Shown: positions 35,252 through 45,050, counted from the first letter of the stretch. The stretch: DNA of 64,000 bases from Brevibacillus reuszeri (GCF_002897295.1 NZ_BEXF01000009.1:1-64000), one strand, 5' to 3'. Translations and numbers: made by a program. The notes: generated from the sequence alone by a model not told the origin.

Positions 35252-37278
35252 ATCCACCAGTGATACATGAGGAAAAAAAACAACGTGTCAATCGGTTGCA
35301 GATTCTTTTTTTCCTCGTATTTTTGTTTTTTTCCACGATCATCATTCGACTGATGCAGCTGCAAATTATGAAAGGAGACGAGTTTGCCAGCGAGCTGATG
35401 ATCCGTTCGTATAAAACAGACTCGATTCCTGCAATGCGCGGAAACATTTATGACCACACCGGGAATATCATTGCGGAAAGTCGCCCCTCATTTGTCGTTG
35501 TATTCAGAGAAACGGATACGATGAATAAAGAAGCATATATCAGTATCATCGAAAAATTGGAAAAGATTTTAAGCCCCGTCGACCGAGCCACCCTTTTGAA
35601 GAAGATGGATGTTGGCTATGCCTTTGAAGACGGTAATTACATCAGGGTCCCCCGGCAGATGCCAAAATACATGGAAAAGGAACTAAAAGGTGATCTCTCA
35701 CCGAAAGAGATGGCAGAAATAGAAGAGCGACGCGGAGAGCTGGAAGGGATCGAAGTCGTGATGAAGCCAATCCGACAATATAATCCGAATCAAATCGCCG
35801 TTCAAGCAGTCGGGTATGTGCGCCCTTACCACGTGGCTGATCAATTGGATATCGGCAATTACAAAGCAGAGCAGAAGCGATACTTGCCAAATCAATTTGT
35901 CGGATTAGATGGGATTGAGCTTTCGTATGAAGGCGAGCTGAGGGGGAGGAATGGCCAGCGATTGTATGAAGTGGCAGCGGACCAAACCGTTATTAAGGAG
36001 CTGGAGACGATATTGCCAGAGCGAGGCAATGATATTACCCTGACGATTGATCAGCGTGTCCAATTGGCGATACGCGACTCTATCCGCGAGTTTCTCCCCA
36101 AGCTCCGCTCTACCATCTCCGAGGCAAGATATGCCAAAAGCGCGTACGTCGTGGCCATCGAAATTAAAACAGGAAAAATTGTCTCGATGGTCAGCTATCC
36201 AGAGTATGATCCAAACGTCTGGATTGAAGGTCCTGATCAGAAAACGTACGATCAAATCAAATATGCAGTGACGAATGGAACGATTCGCGAGGCACCGTAT
36301 GACGCAAGGCCACTGACGGGAGAGGCAGCAGAAATGGAAAACTATAAGCACCCACGCTCCATTGTGCCATCCGGCTCCGTAATCAAACCGATTACGGTTT
36401 TGCTCGGATTACAGGAAGGAATCATTAGAACGAATGATCAATGGCAGGATAGTGGCGTGTATCAATACGGCAGGGGATCGGATCGAATCAAAAATGATAA
36501 TAGTAAAGCAAATGGAATGATATCACCAGAGAAAGCTCTGCAGAAATCCTCGAATACATATATGGCCCGAATAGGAGAGGAGTTGTCTAAACGCAAGAGG
36601 GGCGCATCTGCACCATTACTGCAAAGCTATTATCATGCGTTTGGCTTGGGCATTCCGACAGGAGTTGATTTGCCAAACGAGAGCATCGGAAAACAAGATT
36701 ATCTGGTCATGGACAAAAATTATGGTCCGCTTGCGGCCATGGTTCAAGCTTCCTTTGGTCAGCAAATCAGAGCAACTACGATGCAACTCGCGCAGTATTC
36801 AGCGACTCTAGCGAACAAGGGTGTGCGTTTACAGCCCCAATTAGTAGAAAAGATTACTGCGCCTGACGGTAAGATTGTGAAATCCTTTCAGCCGCAGGTT
36901 TTGAGTGAATTCCCACAACCTGATGCATACTGGAATATATTGACAAACGGTATGGTTTTGGTGACCAAGCCAGGCGGGACTGCAGTCCGTGCATTTGAAG
37001 GTCTTCCATATAGTGTTGCGGCCAAAACAGGCACATCGGAGCAAGATATTTATGTTCCTGTTACGATAAGCGATCCTAAGACAGGCGAGAAAAAGACTCA
37101 ATGGAAAATGCATGGGCGTATCACAAATGGTGTGAGTATTTCGTTCGCCCCTGCAAACGATCCGAAGCTGGCTGTTGCTGTTGTTGTCCCAGAAGGTGGT
37201 TATGGTGGACGCTCTGCGGCGGTTATTACGCGTAGTGTCTATGAAATCTATGACAAATATATTGGCATACAGAAATAA
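35248..37278 (+). CDS. Class B penicillin-binding protein (transpeptidase), BlaI-controlled
   Basis: 676 residues from ATG 35248, which has AAAGGTG nine bases upstream and an ATGA overlap with the upstream ORF; ATG 35221 has no ribosome site. One N-terminal transmembrane anchor (LQILFFLVFLFFSTIIIRLM), then the PBP dimerisation domain (PAMRGNIYDHTGNIIAESRP) and transpeptidase domain with SGSVIK (active Ser of SxxK), SSN and KTGTSEQ. Cross-links peptidoglycan outside the membrane. Placement behind a BlaI-type operator and before beta-lactamase suggests a drug-induced, possibly low-affinity PBP with a role like MecA; low affinity is inference. Confidence 0.9.
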   Translation: MNPPVIHEEKKQRVNRLQILFFLVFLFFSTIIIRLMQLQIMKGDEFASELMIRSYKTDSIPAMRGNIYDHTGNIIAESRPSFVVVFRETDTMNKEAYISIIEKLEKILSPVDRATLLKKMDVGYAFEDGNYIRVPRQMPKYMEKELKGDLSPKEMAEIEERRGELEGIEVVMKPIRQYNPNQIAVQAVGYVRPYHVADQLDIGNYKAEQKRYLPNQFVGLDGIELSYEGELRGRNGQRLYEVAADQTVIKELETILPERGNDITLTIDQRVQLAIRDSIREFLPKLRSTISEARYAKSAYVVAIEIKTGKIVSMVSYPEYDPNVWIEGPDQKTYDQIKYAVTNGTIREAPYDARPLTGEAAEMENYKHPRSIVPSGSVIKPITVLLGLQEGIIRTNDQWQDSGVYQYGRGSDRIKNDNSKANGMISPEKALQKSSNTYMARIGEELSKRKRGASAPLLQSYYHAFGLGIPTGVDLPNESIGKQDYLVMDKNYGPLAAMVQASFGQQIRATTMQLAQYSATLANKGVRLQPQLVEKITAPDGKIVKSFQPQVLSEFPQPDAYWNILTNGMVLVTKPGGTAVRAFEGLPYSVAAKTGTSEQDIYVPVTISDPKTGEKKTQWKMHGRITNGVSISFAPANDPKLAVAVVVPEGGYGGRSAAVITRSVYEIYDKYIGIQK

Positions 37279-37315
37279 GGGCGAGAGAATTGCTGGTGTG
37301 GTACAACGCGGCCGT

Positions 37316-37337
37316 CGGTATTACACATGTAATCTGA
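37316..37337 (+). promoter_or_regulatory. BlaI-type operator upstream of the beta-lactamase gene
   Basis: TATTACACATGTAATCT contains the palindrome ATTACACATGTAAT (core TAC-N4-GTA) and closely resembles the B. licheniformis penP operator as I remember it. It lies about 50 bases before the beta-lactamase start. A promoter with good -35 is not obvious here. Confidence 0.65.
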
Positions 37338-37380
37338 ACGTTGCAAAAAGAAATTCAAAATGAGAAGTGAGGTTTAAAGT

Positions 37381-38298
37381 ATGAAGAAATTTTTTGCAAG
37401 CAAATGGATAGCCGGATTTGCAATCATTATGTTGAGTGGGTGTGGAGTAATCCGAGAAGACCTTGCCGCAGTCCAGTTGAAAGAACCGACTCAGCGTGAG
37501 ACAGAAGGTACACTAGATCAGCAGTTCAAACAATTAGAAAACGATTTCGGTGCGCGACTCGGTGTTTATGCACTGGACACAGCCACAGGCCTGACGATCC
37601 GTTATCGTGAAGATGAACGGTTCGCATATGCATCCACTTCCAAGGCTCTGGCTGTCGGCGCAGTGCTTGCACAAAGCCCTGTAGAAGAGCTGGACAAACG
37701 AATTACTTATACGAGCGATGATCTGGTTTCCTACTCTCCCATTACCAAGGATCATGTAGGGAAAGGAATGACTATCAGAGAGCTTTGCGATGCTGCTGTA
37801 CGCTATAGCGATAACACCGCAGCAAATCTTTTGTTCAAGGAATTGGGTGGACCAGAAGGCTTTGCAAAAGTACTGAAGGAGATCGGCGATGATGTTACCA
37901 ACCCAGTCCGGATTGAACCTGATCTGAACGAAGCCACTCCGGGTGACTTACGTGATACGAGCACTCCAAAAGCTTTGGCAACCTCACTTCAAGCATTTAC
38001 ACTCGGCGAAGTCCTATCTGCTGACAAGCGTTCCATTCTAATCAATTGGATGAAGGAAAACACGACTGGAGATGAATTAATCCGCGCGGGTGCTCCAACG
38101 GGGTGGGTCGTCGGAGATAAGTCAGGGGCAGGAAGCTTTGGAACACGTAACGACATTGCTGTTGTTTGGCCGCCAGATCGCGCACCTGTTGTGATTTCAA
38201 TTTTATCCAGTCGCGATACAAAGGATGCCAAATATGACAATGCCCTTATCGCACAAGCTGCCAAGATCGCACTTGATTCCCTAGGTAAAACCATGTAA
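37381..38298 (+). CDS. Class A beta-lactamase, lipoprotein form
   Basis: 305 residues, GAAGTGAGG upstream. Lipobox LSGC (Cys near residue 21) predicts membrane anchoring, as in B. licheniformis PenP. Catalytic motifs: STSK (Ser70-x-x-Lys73), YSDN (SDN loop), EPDLNEA (Glu166 in the omega loop) and KSGAGS (KTG-equivalent, Ser for Thr). It hydrolyses beta-lactams through an acyl-enzyme. Regulation by BlaI is supported by the operator upstream and by blaR1-blaI downstream. Confidence 0.95.
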   Translation: MKKFFASKWIAGFAIIMLSGCGVIREDLAAVQLKEPTQRETEGTLDQQFKQLENDFGARLGVYALDTATGLTIRYREDERFAYASTSKALAVGAVLAQSPVEELDKRITYTSDDLVSYSPITKDHVGKGMTIRELCDAAVRYSDNTAANLLFKELGGPEGFAKVLKEIGDDVTNPVRIEPDLNEATPGDLRDTSTPKALATSLQAFTLGEVLSADKRSILINWMKENTTGDELIRAGAPTGWVVGDKSGAGSFGTRNDIAVVWPPDRAPVVISILSSRDTKDAKYDNALIAQAAKIALDSLGKTM

Positions 38299-38310
38299 AG
38301 CAGGGAATAA

Positions 38311-38346
38311 AAGCCCGCAAGCTGCTTATTTGTCAGTTTGTGGGCA
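38311..38346 (+). terminator. Probable terminator after the beta-lactamase
   Basis: GCCCGCAA and TTGTGGGC (one G-T pair) form a stem with a 17-base loop followed by ATTTCC; the T run is weak. Confidence 0.5.
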
Positions 38347-38375
38347 TTTCCCAGCAGCAGATCGCATCTGAACGC

Positions 38376-38404
38376 TTGCATGAAAAGACATACGCATGTA
38401 CGAT
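38376..38404 (+). promoter_or_regulatory. Promoter and BlaI-type operator of blaR1-blaI
   Basis: TTGCAT (38376-38381), 17 bases, TACGAT (38399-38404) make a plausible promoter. The operator core TACGCATGTA (38391-38400, TAC-N4-GTA) overlaps the -10, which would give autoregulation of blaR1-blaI. Confidence 0.6.
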
Positions 38405-38542
38405 ATGTTTTGTTCGTGTTTTCTCTTCAGGTCCATTCATTTTGCTAGTACATTTCATGTCCTCAAGTGTTTTCTACTGAACTGAAGTTGCTATGCATTG
38501 GGAAAAGAGGATACCGTCGGTTCGAAGAGGGAGATGAGTAGA

Positions 38543-40315
38543 GTGTTCATTACTCAATTAATTACAGGCTTTATCGTGTCTTCTTTTACTGTTGCTGTCA
38601 TCTTACTTATGAAAAAGCTCTTTCGAAAGCACTTGTCTGCAAAGTGGCATTACAATCTATGGTATCTATTGTTCATAGCGCTATTGCTTCCTTTTGTACC
38701 AGCCCGTTTTTTTCCATCTGGAAATCTCTTTTCTTTTTTACCCTTCCATTCCTATCAGGAAAGTAGTGCAGTGGCTTCTCTGTCAGAAAATCCAACGAGA
38801 AGTAGCGTAGATTGGCTCGGTGACTTTTCGATCTCTGTCCACCATGCTACTCCAGCTTATTTGGATGATCTCATCGCCGTTATTTGGATTGGTGGGCTTA
38901 TTCTTTTCGTAGTACCAGCTGTCATTGCTTGGCTTAGAATCAAACGGATTCAAAGGAATATGTCCACATTAAAAAATGAAGGTATCCTACAGCTGCTTGA
39001 GGAGTGCAAACAACAGCTCCATATCTCAACAGATTTGGTCGTGGGGGAGTCTCCTCTTGTCAAAACTCCGATGATGCTTGGGCTTCATAAAGTTTATGTG
39101 GTCTTTCCTCTACACTTTCAAGAATGGCTGACGATGAAAGAAATCAGGTATATTTTGCTTCATGAGCTGAATCACTACAAAAATAAGGACAATTTGACAA
39201 ATTACCTAATCATTATTTTTCAAATTCTGTATTGGTTCAATCCACTTGTTTGGTTTGCCTTTAAAGAAATGCGCTTGGACCGTGAAATCTCTTGCGATAG
39301 TGACGTACTAAAAGCATTAGATGAGCAACACTACAGGGAATATGGGCATACCATTATTCATTTTGTAGATAAAGTATCCAGGCAAAGGAGTTTTGTCTTT
39401 GAAAGTCAAATGGCTAGCTCCAAAGAACAATTAAAAAAGCGAATTCAAAAAATCGCATCCTTTCAAACAGAGTCTAAGCAGCTGAAGAAAAACAGCCTCA
39501 TGATTTTTACACTGGCAGGCTTCCTCGTTGCCAGTCAAATTCCTCTCGTAACGGCCATCGCCAGCGAAAATGTTTATTATCCATTTACGAGAGAGAATAC
39601 AGATTATGAGGATCTCAGCTCCTATTTTGAAGGGTACGACGGCAGCTTTGTCTTGTACGACATGAAAGCCGATCATTTTCAAATTTATAACCAAAAGAAC
39701 AGCGAACTACGGGTTTCACCGGATTCCACTTACAAGATCTATATCGGGCTATTTGCTTTGGAGACCGGTATCATCACGAAGGACGATTCCACGCTCGCAT
39801 GGAACGGTGAAGTGTATCCGTACGCTGCTTGGAATAAAAATCAAAATGTAAAATCAGCGATGGAAAGCTCTGTGAATTGGTACTTTGAAGAACTAGAAAA
39901 AAGAATGAATCAGAAAAGTATACAGACCTATCTAAAGCAACTAGGTTATGGCAACGAAAATTTGTCTGGTGGGATTGGGCAATCTTGGATAGAGTCAACG
40001 CTTAAGATTTCTCCCGTGGAGCAGGTTTTACTACTAAAATCGCTTTATAACAATCAATTGGGATTTCAAGAAAAAAATATCCAAGCGATCAAAGAGACCA
40101 TTCAATTAGAAGAAAAGGATGGCGCAATTCTTTCAGGTAAAACAGGGACAGGCTCCGTAAATGATAAAACGGTAAACGGCTGGTTTATTGGATATGTAGA
40201 GAAAAAAGGGAACACCTATTTCTTTGCAACGAACATACAAAATGAAGATCATAGCTATGGAAGTAAGGCAGCACAAATCACTTTATCGATCTTAAAGAAA
40301 AAAGGCATTTATTAA
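38543..40315 (+). CDS. blaR1: BlaR1-type beta-lactam sensor/signal-transducing protease
   Basis: About 590 residues from GTG 38543, nine bases after AAGAGGGAG; ATG 38534 touches that site. Multi-pass N-terminal membrane part with the M56 gluzincin site LLHELNHYKNKDN (HExxH type, HELNH) and EISCDSDVLKAL. The C-terminal extracellular class D-like sensor domain has SPDSTYK (acylated Ser), SVN and KTGTGS. On acylation the cytosolic protease leads to cleavage of BlaI. Followed 16 bases later by blaI. Confidence 0.93.
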   Translation: MFITQLITGFIVSSFTVAVILLMKKLFRKHLSAKWHYNLWYLLFIALLLPFVPARFFPSGNLFSFLPFHSYQESSAVASLSENPTRSSVDWLGDFSISVHHATPAYLDDLIAVIWIGGLILFVVPAVIAWLRIKRIQRNMSTLKNEGILQLLEECKQQLHISTDLVVGESPLVKTPMMLGLHKVYVVFPLHFQEWLTMKEIRYILLHELNHYKNKDNLTNYLIIIFQILYWFNPLVWFAFKEMRLDREISCDSDVLKALDEQHYREYGHTIIHFVDKVSRQRSFVFESQMASSKEQLKKRIQKIASFQTESKQLKKNSLMIFTLAGFLVASQIPLVTAIASENVYYPFTRENTDYEDLSSYFEGYDGSFVLYDMKADHFQIYNQKNSELRVSPDSTYKIYIGLFALETGIITKDDSTLAWNGEVYPYAAWNKNQNVKSAMESSVNWYFEELEKRMNQKSIQTYLKQLGYGNENLSGGIGQSWIESTLKISPVEQVLLLKSLYNNQLGFQEKNIQAIKETIQLEEKDGAILSGKTGTGSVNDKTVNGWFIGYVEKKGNTYFFATNIQNEDHSYGSKAAQITLSILKKKGIY

Positions 40316-40331
40316 AAGGAGGTGGATGAGA

Positions 40332-40712
40332 GTGTCGAACCAAGTGCCTGGTATCTCTGAAGCAGAGTGGGAAGTAATGAACGTGCTCTGGGAGAAGGAG
40401 CCGCTAACAGCAAATGAAGTCATTTTCTCCTTACAAGAAAAAATGGATTGGAAGCCGAAAACCATTCGTACGCTTTTGGATCGGTTAGTGAAAAAGAAGG
40501 TAGTCGGGGTAAATCAAAATCAAAAGCTGTACACTTTTTTTCCGTTATACACGCAAGGAGAATGCCAAAAGGCAGAAGCGCAGACTTTTCTTAAACGAAT
40601 CTATGGAGGCACGATGAAGTCCATGCTGGTGCAGTTCATTGAAGAGGAAGAGTTAACGGAAGAGGATATGAACGAGCTGCGTTCTATTTTGAATGAGAAG
40701 CCTAAAAAATAG
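40332..40712 (+). CDS. blaI: BlaI/MecI-family repressor
   Basis: 126 residues from GTG 40332 (AGGAGG eight bases upstream; ATG 40326 is too close to it). Winged helix EAEWEVMNVLWEKEPLTANE, then KTIRTLLDRLVKKKVVG with the recognition helix, and a C-terminal dimerisation part EEEELTEEDMNELRSIL. In MecI/BlaI the cleavage site is Asn-Phe in this linker; here QTFLKRIYGG occupies the region. It should bind the four TAC-N4-GTA sites at 35073, 35092, 37322 and 38391. Confidence 0.93.
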   Translation: MSNQVPGISEAEWEVMNVLWEKEPLTANEVIFSLQEKMDWKPKTIRTLLDRLVKKKVVGVNQNQKLYTFFPLYTQGECQKAEAQTFLKRIYGGTMKSMLVQFIEEEELTEEDMNELRSILNEKPKK

Positions 40713-40740
40713 ATGCTTGAGTATATGTGCATCAAAACGC

Positions 40741-40785
40741 AAATACCCCTTTACCTTTCCGTCAAGGAGAGAAAAGGGGTATTAT
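40741..40785 (+). terminator. Hairpin between blaI and the carboxypeptidase gene
   Basis: AATACCCCTTT and AAAGGGGTATT pair across a 22-base loop, followed by ATTATTACTT. The T run is weak, so it may only attenuate. Confidence 0.5.
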
Positions 40786-40867
40786 TATTACTTCGGGTCA
40801 CTCAGTTGCCGGAATCAAAGACTACATAAACTACAAAGGCATTCTGAAGGGTAGAGGAGAGATTATT

Positions 40868-42184
40868 TTGAGAAAAAACAGAGAAGGAAGCAAAACGCTC
40901 AAGAGAAAATACGCAAAAGGTGGAAACTATATCATTCGTCTCATGATTTTGCTTTGCCTTTTTGTCGTGCCTGTATCTGCTTTTGCTGAGGGAGCTACCA
41001 TACCATCTATTCAATCACTCAATCTAGAACTCAGATCTGCGGTGCTTGTTGAACCAGTAACCGGCCAGGTCTTATTATCCATAAATGCAGAGCAAGCGTA
41101 CGCTCCAGCAAGCATGACAAAAATGATGACTGGATACATTGTTGCGGATCAAGTCAAAAAAGGAGTGGTTTCCTGGAACGATGTAGTAACTGTCAAGGAA
41201 AATGCTTCGAAAACGATTGGTTCTCGCGTTTACCTGGCGCTAGGGGAAACCCATACGGTAAAAGAGCTATTTACTGCCATGCTCGTCCATTCCGCGAATG
41301 ATGCTGCTGTTGCTCTAGCGGAATACGTATCTGGATCTGAGCAGCAATTCGTAACCTTGATGAATGAGGAAGCCAAACGACTGGGAATGGAAAAATCCTA
41401 CTATATAAATGTATCTGGACTTGACCGTGCAGATATGCCAATTCGATTTCGGCCTCAGGAACAAGGGGAGAATGTGATGTCCGCCATGGACGTTGCAACA
41501 CTGGTAAAATCGATTATCCAGGATCACCCCGAAATAGTTGAGGTTACGGCACTGCCATCCTATCAATTCCGTGCGTCAGACAGAGAGCCTCTCGTCAACA
41601 CAAATTGGATGCTCGAATCAAATAAAAATACCAAATATAATCAATACGCTTATGAGGGGCTTGACGGATTGAAAACTGGCTTTACCGATAGTGCTGGTTA
41701 TTGCTTTGCCGGTACTGCAGAGCGTGATGGAATGCGGCTGATCAGTGTTGTGATGGGAACAAAGTCGTTGGCAAAACGATTCACAGAGACGAAAAAAGTA
41801 TTGGACTATGGCTTCGATCATTTTGAGCTCAAACAAGTGGTAGCCGCTAAGAGTACGCCAAAAGGTAGGGAGATCGTTCCAGTCAAAATGGGTACTAAGA
41901 CAGAGGTCCCTGTAGTGACAGAGCAAGCTGTTCATTTTATTCTTCCAAAAGGCTCGGATATCTCTCAGCTTTCTTATAAGACCGATTTTGTACTAGGTGA
42001 GCTCACTGCTCCTCTTCCTGCAGGAACAAAGGCGGGAACCATTACGTACACCTACCAAATCGAAGGTATGGATACTGTCCAACAGAAAACGATTAACATG
42101 GTCGCAACCGAGGAAATTGAAAAAGCAGGATGGTTCCGCCTCATGTTCCGTTCTATATGGGAAGCCTTGAGTGGTCTCTTTTAA
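40868..42184 (+). CDS. D-alanyl-D-alanine carboxypeptidase, PBP5/DacA-DacF type
   Basis: 438 residues from TTG 40868 (AGAGGAGAG seven bases upstream); the open frame continues to 40727 but without ribosome site. Signal peptide IIRLMILLCLFVVPVSAFA. Active-site motifs ASMTK (SxxK), HSAND (SxN) and GLKTGFTD (KTG), then the beta-rich PBP5 C-terminal domain and an amphipathic end helix (FRLMFRSIWEALSGLF) that attaches to the membrane. It trims the terminal D-Ala of peptidoglycan pentapeptides. Its place after blaI may reflect co-induction, since low-molecular-weight PBPs also bind beta-lactams. Confidence 0.92.
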   Translation: MRKNREGSKTLKRKYAKGGNYIIRLMILLCLFVVPVSAFAEGATIPSIQSLNLELRSAVLVEPVTGQVLLSINAEQAYAPASMTKMMTGYIVADQVKKGVVSWNDVVTVKENASKTIGSRVYLALGETHTVKELFTAMLVHSANDAAVALAEYVSGSEQQFVTLMNEEAKRLGMEKSYYINVSGLDRADMPIRFRPQEQGENVMSAMDVATLVKSIIQDHPEIVEVTALPSYQFRASDREPLVNTNWMLESNKNTKYNQYAYEGLDGLKTGFTDSAGYCFAGTAERDGMRLISVVMGTKSLAKRFTETKKVLDYGFDHFELKQVVAAKSTPKGREIVPVKMGTKTEVPVVTEQAVHFILPKGSDISQLSYKTDFVLGELTAPLPAGTKAGTITYTYQIEGMDTVQQKTINMVATEEIEKAGWFRLMFRSIWEALSGLF

Positions 42185-42335
42185 CCATAATTAACCTGCA
42201 GTTTATCTGATTGTGTCATAGACAAATCCTGCGACTTGATTAATAATCAAAGCAAAAGAATACATGAAGCCCATTTCCCCCTAATGGAGGTTCATGAAAC
42301 CATAACATTCATGTAACAGGAAAGTAGGTGACCGT

Positions 42336-42413
42336 ATGCGTAGTCAAGTCTTGGCAGTCGTTGAGGCAAAAGGACGCGTAGCATTCGCTCAATCTCCCCC
42401 TTATTTGACCTGA
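42336..42413 (+). other. Possible 25-residue leader or gene start in a 274-base gap
   Basis: AGGAAAGTAGGTG precedes ATG 42336, reading MRSQVLAVVEAKGRVAFAQS and stopping at TGA 42411. It could be a small peptide or a truncated 5' end. The rest of 42185-42458 shows no clear gene or terminator. Confidence 0.25.
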
Positions 42414-42458
42414 AATGGGCAATGAAATAGGGGGTTGAACACCCCATGAGGGGGAAAA

Positions 42459-43115
42459 ATGATGCACAAGAAGTTTATCTTTCATCCGCTAACCGTTCGA
42501 TACAGTGTGTTTATGCTTGGATTGGCAGTCATGGGTTTTGGGATTGCTATGATGATTGAGGCCAATGTGGGTGTTGCCCCGTGGGATACGCTGCATATCG
42601 GATTACAAAAAACGTTTGGATTGACCATTGGTATGTGGTCCCAGATCATGGGTGCGTGTATCATCATCGCATCCTACGTCATTGGCAAAATAAAGCCTAC
42701 CGTGGGTATGTTTTTGAACATGATTTTCTTCGGCCTGTTCATCGACTTATTCATGTGGCTAAAATGGGTTCCGATCGGAGAGACAATTATAGAGCGAGTC
42801 GTCTTGTTCGCTGCTGGGCTTTTAATCTATACTTTCGGCACAGGAATGTACATCTCGCCGCGGATAGGGGCGGGACCACGAGACAGTTTTATGCTGGCCC
42901 TACATGAACGAATGGGTTGGGGTATTGGAAAAGTCAGAATCGGGATTGAATGCACGGTGACATTGTTCGGTTTTTTACTCGGAGGTCCTGTATCGGTGGG
43001 GACACTGGTGACGGCTTTGGCGATCGGACCGTTAATCAAGCAGTTTATCCCATTATGGGAGAGAATGATGGCAAAGCCATATGGAAAAGCACCTGTGACC
43101 AATTTAGCTGAATAG
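42459..43115 (+). CDS. YczE/YyaS-family membrane protein
   Basis: 218 residues, GAGGGGG upstream. About five transmembrane segments. Motifs MGFGIAMMIEANVGVAPWDT, TIGMWSQIMGACII, FGTGMYISPRIGAGPRDSFM and GTLVTALAIGPLIKQF match the YczE group, distantly related to YitT. B. subtilis YczE is needed for full surfactin/bacillaene production through an unknown mechanism. Monocistronic, closed by a strong terminator. Confidence 0.85.
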   Translation: MMHKKFIFHPLTVRYSVFMLGLAVMGFGIAMMIEANVGVAPWDTLHIGLQKTFGLTIGMWSQIMGACIIIASYVIGKIKPTVGMFLNMIFFGLFIDLFMWLKWVPIGETIIERVVLFAAGLLIYTFGTGMYISPRIGAGPRDSFMLALHERMGWGIGKVRIGIECTVTLFGFLLGGPVSVGTLVTALAIGPLIKQFIPLWERMMAKPYGKAPVTNLAE

Positions 43116-43126
43116 ATTTCTGTATG

Positions 43127-43161
43127 ACCACCACGTTAACACATCGCGTGGTGGTTTTTTT
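43127..43161 (+). terminator. Terminator after the YczE-like gene
   Basis: ACCACCACG and CGTGGTGGT form a 9-bp perfect stem followed by seven Ts. Confidence 0.92.
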
Positions 43162-43293
43162 GCATCCACAGTACTTTGGTAAAGGCAGAAGTACTTGAAA
43201 TAGCAAATCACGTGTAATTAAATGGGAAGAGAAGCTATTTTGTAAGCAGTAATCTACCTTTTTTATATTCTAGAATGAATGGGAGGAATACAG

Positions 43294-44271
43294 ATGAAAG
43301 CGATTCAAATAGTAGAGTTTGGTGGACCTGAGGTTTTAAAGTGCGCGGAAGTAAACGAACCGACCCCAGCTGCGGGCGAAGTCCGTGTGAAACTATTTGC
43401 TGCGGGTGTGAACCCAAATGAAACCTATATTCGTACAGGGACGTACTCCTTTTATATTCCAGAGTTGCCATATACACCTGGGTTTGATGGAGCCGGAATA
43501 GTTGATGCAATAGGTGAGGGTGTAACGCATCTCAACGTGGGCGATCGCGTATTCGTAGCTGCACTGCTAGCGAAACGGAATACGGGGACGTATGCACAAA
43601 AGGTAGTTTGCGATGCAAATGCTGTCCATCGCTTGCCTGAGTCTATTTCCTATGAGAAAGGGGCGTCTCTTGGCATTCCAGCATTGACCGCATATCGCGC
43701 ATTGTTTCATAGGGCAAAGATCAAGCCTGGTGAGAACGTATTGATACACGGGGCAAGCGGTGGTGTTGGATTGCTGGCAGTGCAAATGGCCAAAGGATTC
43801 GGAGCGACGGTAATTGGAACGGCGAGTACAGATGAGGGAAAAGCATTGGTGAAAGCATCGGGGGCCGCACATGTACTCGATCACATCACGGAAGATTCTA
43901 TCGATGAAATTATGTCACTAACAAATGGTAAAGGACCAGATGTGATCATTGAGTTTTTGGCAAATGTGAATTTAGAGACTGATCTGAAGGTAATCGCCCC
44001 TTATGGTCGTATCGTCGTCGTCGGAAACCGGGGCAGTATTGAAATCAATCCGAGATTAGCGATGATGAAAGAAGCAGATATACTAGGATTGGCGCTTTGG
44101 AATGCCCTGCCCAATGAGTACCAGGAGAGTTTACATGCGGTTGAGGCTTTCCTCGAATCTGGTATTTTACATCCGGTGATTGGAGACGTATTAGCCTTGG
44201 AGGATGCTGAAAAAGCCCATGAACAAATCATCAATAATAAAGCTCAGGGAAAGATAGTCCTATCTATTTAA
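43294..44271 (+). CDS. NADPH:quinone oxidoreductase-type medium-chain reductase
   Basis: 325 residues from ATG 43294 (GGGAGG nine bases upstream). Zinc-free MDR protein: VEFGGPEVLKCAEVNEPTPA at the N-terminus, PYTPGFDGAGIVDAIGEGV, NADPH-binding HGASGGVGLLAVQMAKGFGA and a C-terminal LEDAEKAHEQIINNKAQGKI. Resembles QorA/zeta-crystallin enzymes that reduce quinones or enones by one or two electrons. The small kinase gene follows closely (35 bases to its chosen start). Confidence 0.9.
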   Translation: MKAIQIVEFGGPEVLKCAEVNEPTPAAGEVRVKLFAAGVNPNETYIRTGTYSFYIPELPYTPGFDGAGIVDAIGEGVTHLNVGDRVFVAALLAKRNTGTYAQKVVCDANAVHRLPESISYEKGASLGIPALTAYRALFHRAKIKPGENVLIHGASGGVGLLAVQMAKGFGATVIGTASTDEGKALVKASGAAHVLDHITEDSIDEIMSLTNGKGPDVIIEFLANVNLETDLKVIAPYGRIVVVGNRGSIEINPRLAMMKEADILGLALWNALPNEYQESLHAVEAFLESGILHPVIGDVLALEDAEKAHEQIINNKAQGKIVLSI

Positions 44272-44305
44272 AGTGTATGGGCAAACAAGTCAAATGAGGG
44301 AAAAT

Positions 44306-44950
44306 ATGGACAGGGTTTTGCGTGAGATAGCCAGTTTGATTAAACGTGAGGATAGAAGATTCACCATTGGGATTTCGGGTCATGGTGCATCAGGAAAAAC
44401 AACGTTTGCCCATAATCTTTTAAATCTTCTGGAACGTGACAATGTAAATTATATCAATACGGACCCCTATATTATCGGTTCTCAGCTTAGAAAGTACACT
44501 CTAATCAACTATGACTATAAGAATGAACTCCATCAAGAGAAAATGACAGCTTGTCATCCAGCTGCTCATAACATATTCGCTTTAGAGAGAGACATTCATA
44601 TGATGAAAGATGGTTTAGATTTTTATACGATTAGCACGAATCACACAAAGAGCATGTTGATTTCTTCACAAAACAAAATAAATATTGTAGAAGGCATGAC
44701 GGTTGCCTTTACAGATCTGAAATTGTATGATTTGAAAATTTACTTATATTCAGATGGGGAAACCGAGCTGATGAGAAGGAGTATACGTGATGTTACCGAA
44801 AGAGGAACAGATATAAATTATTTAAGAAAATCACATGAAGAACGTAGAATTCAATATGAGTTATTTATGCATCCTTACCATCGGAATTTTGATTTCGTTA
44901 TAAAAAATTCCAATGAAAACTATATTCTTGAAAAAGGTTGTATTTATTAA
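44306..44950 (+). CDS. P-loop kinase of the uridine kinase-like group
   Basis: 214 residues from ATG 44306 (GAGGGAAA upstream), with ATG 44294 and GTG 44273 as alternatives. Walker A GISGHGASGKTT near residue 25, then YINTDPYIIGSQLRKYTLIN (substrate-lid region), ILEGM-like IVEGMTVAF and an Arg-rich RRSIRDVTERGTDINYLRKS that resembles the uridine kinase/phosphoribulokinase lid. It probably phosphorylates a small hydroxyl-bearing metabolite; the substrate cannot be named. More AT-rich than neighbours. Confidence 0.75.
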   Translation: MDRVLREIASLIKREDRRFTIGISGHGASGKTTFAHNLLNLLERDNVNYINTDPYIIGSQLRKYTLINYDYKNELHQEKMTACHPAAHNIFALERDIHMMKDGLDFYTISTNHTKSMLISSQNKINIVEGMTVAFTDLKLYDLKIYLYSDGETELMRRSIRDVTERGTDINYLRKSHEERRIQYELFMHPYHRNFDFVIKNSNENYILEKGCIY

Positions 44951-45050
44951 AATGTGCTGTTTGTGTAGTTACTTTCTCGGTAACAGCACCAAATCACAAA
45001 ATTAGGCTACTACGTTACTTCACTTAACATCTTCCAGCACTCAAGTACAA

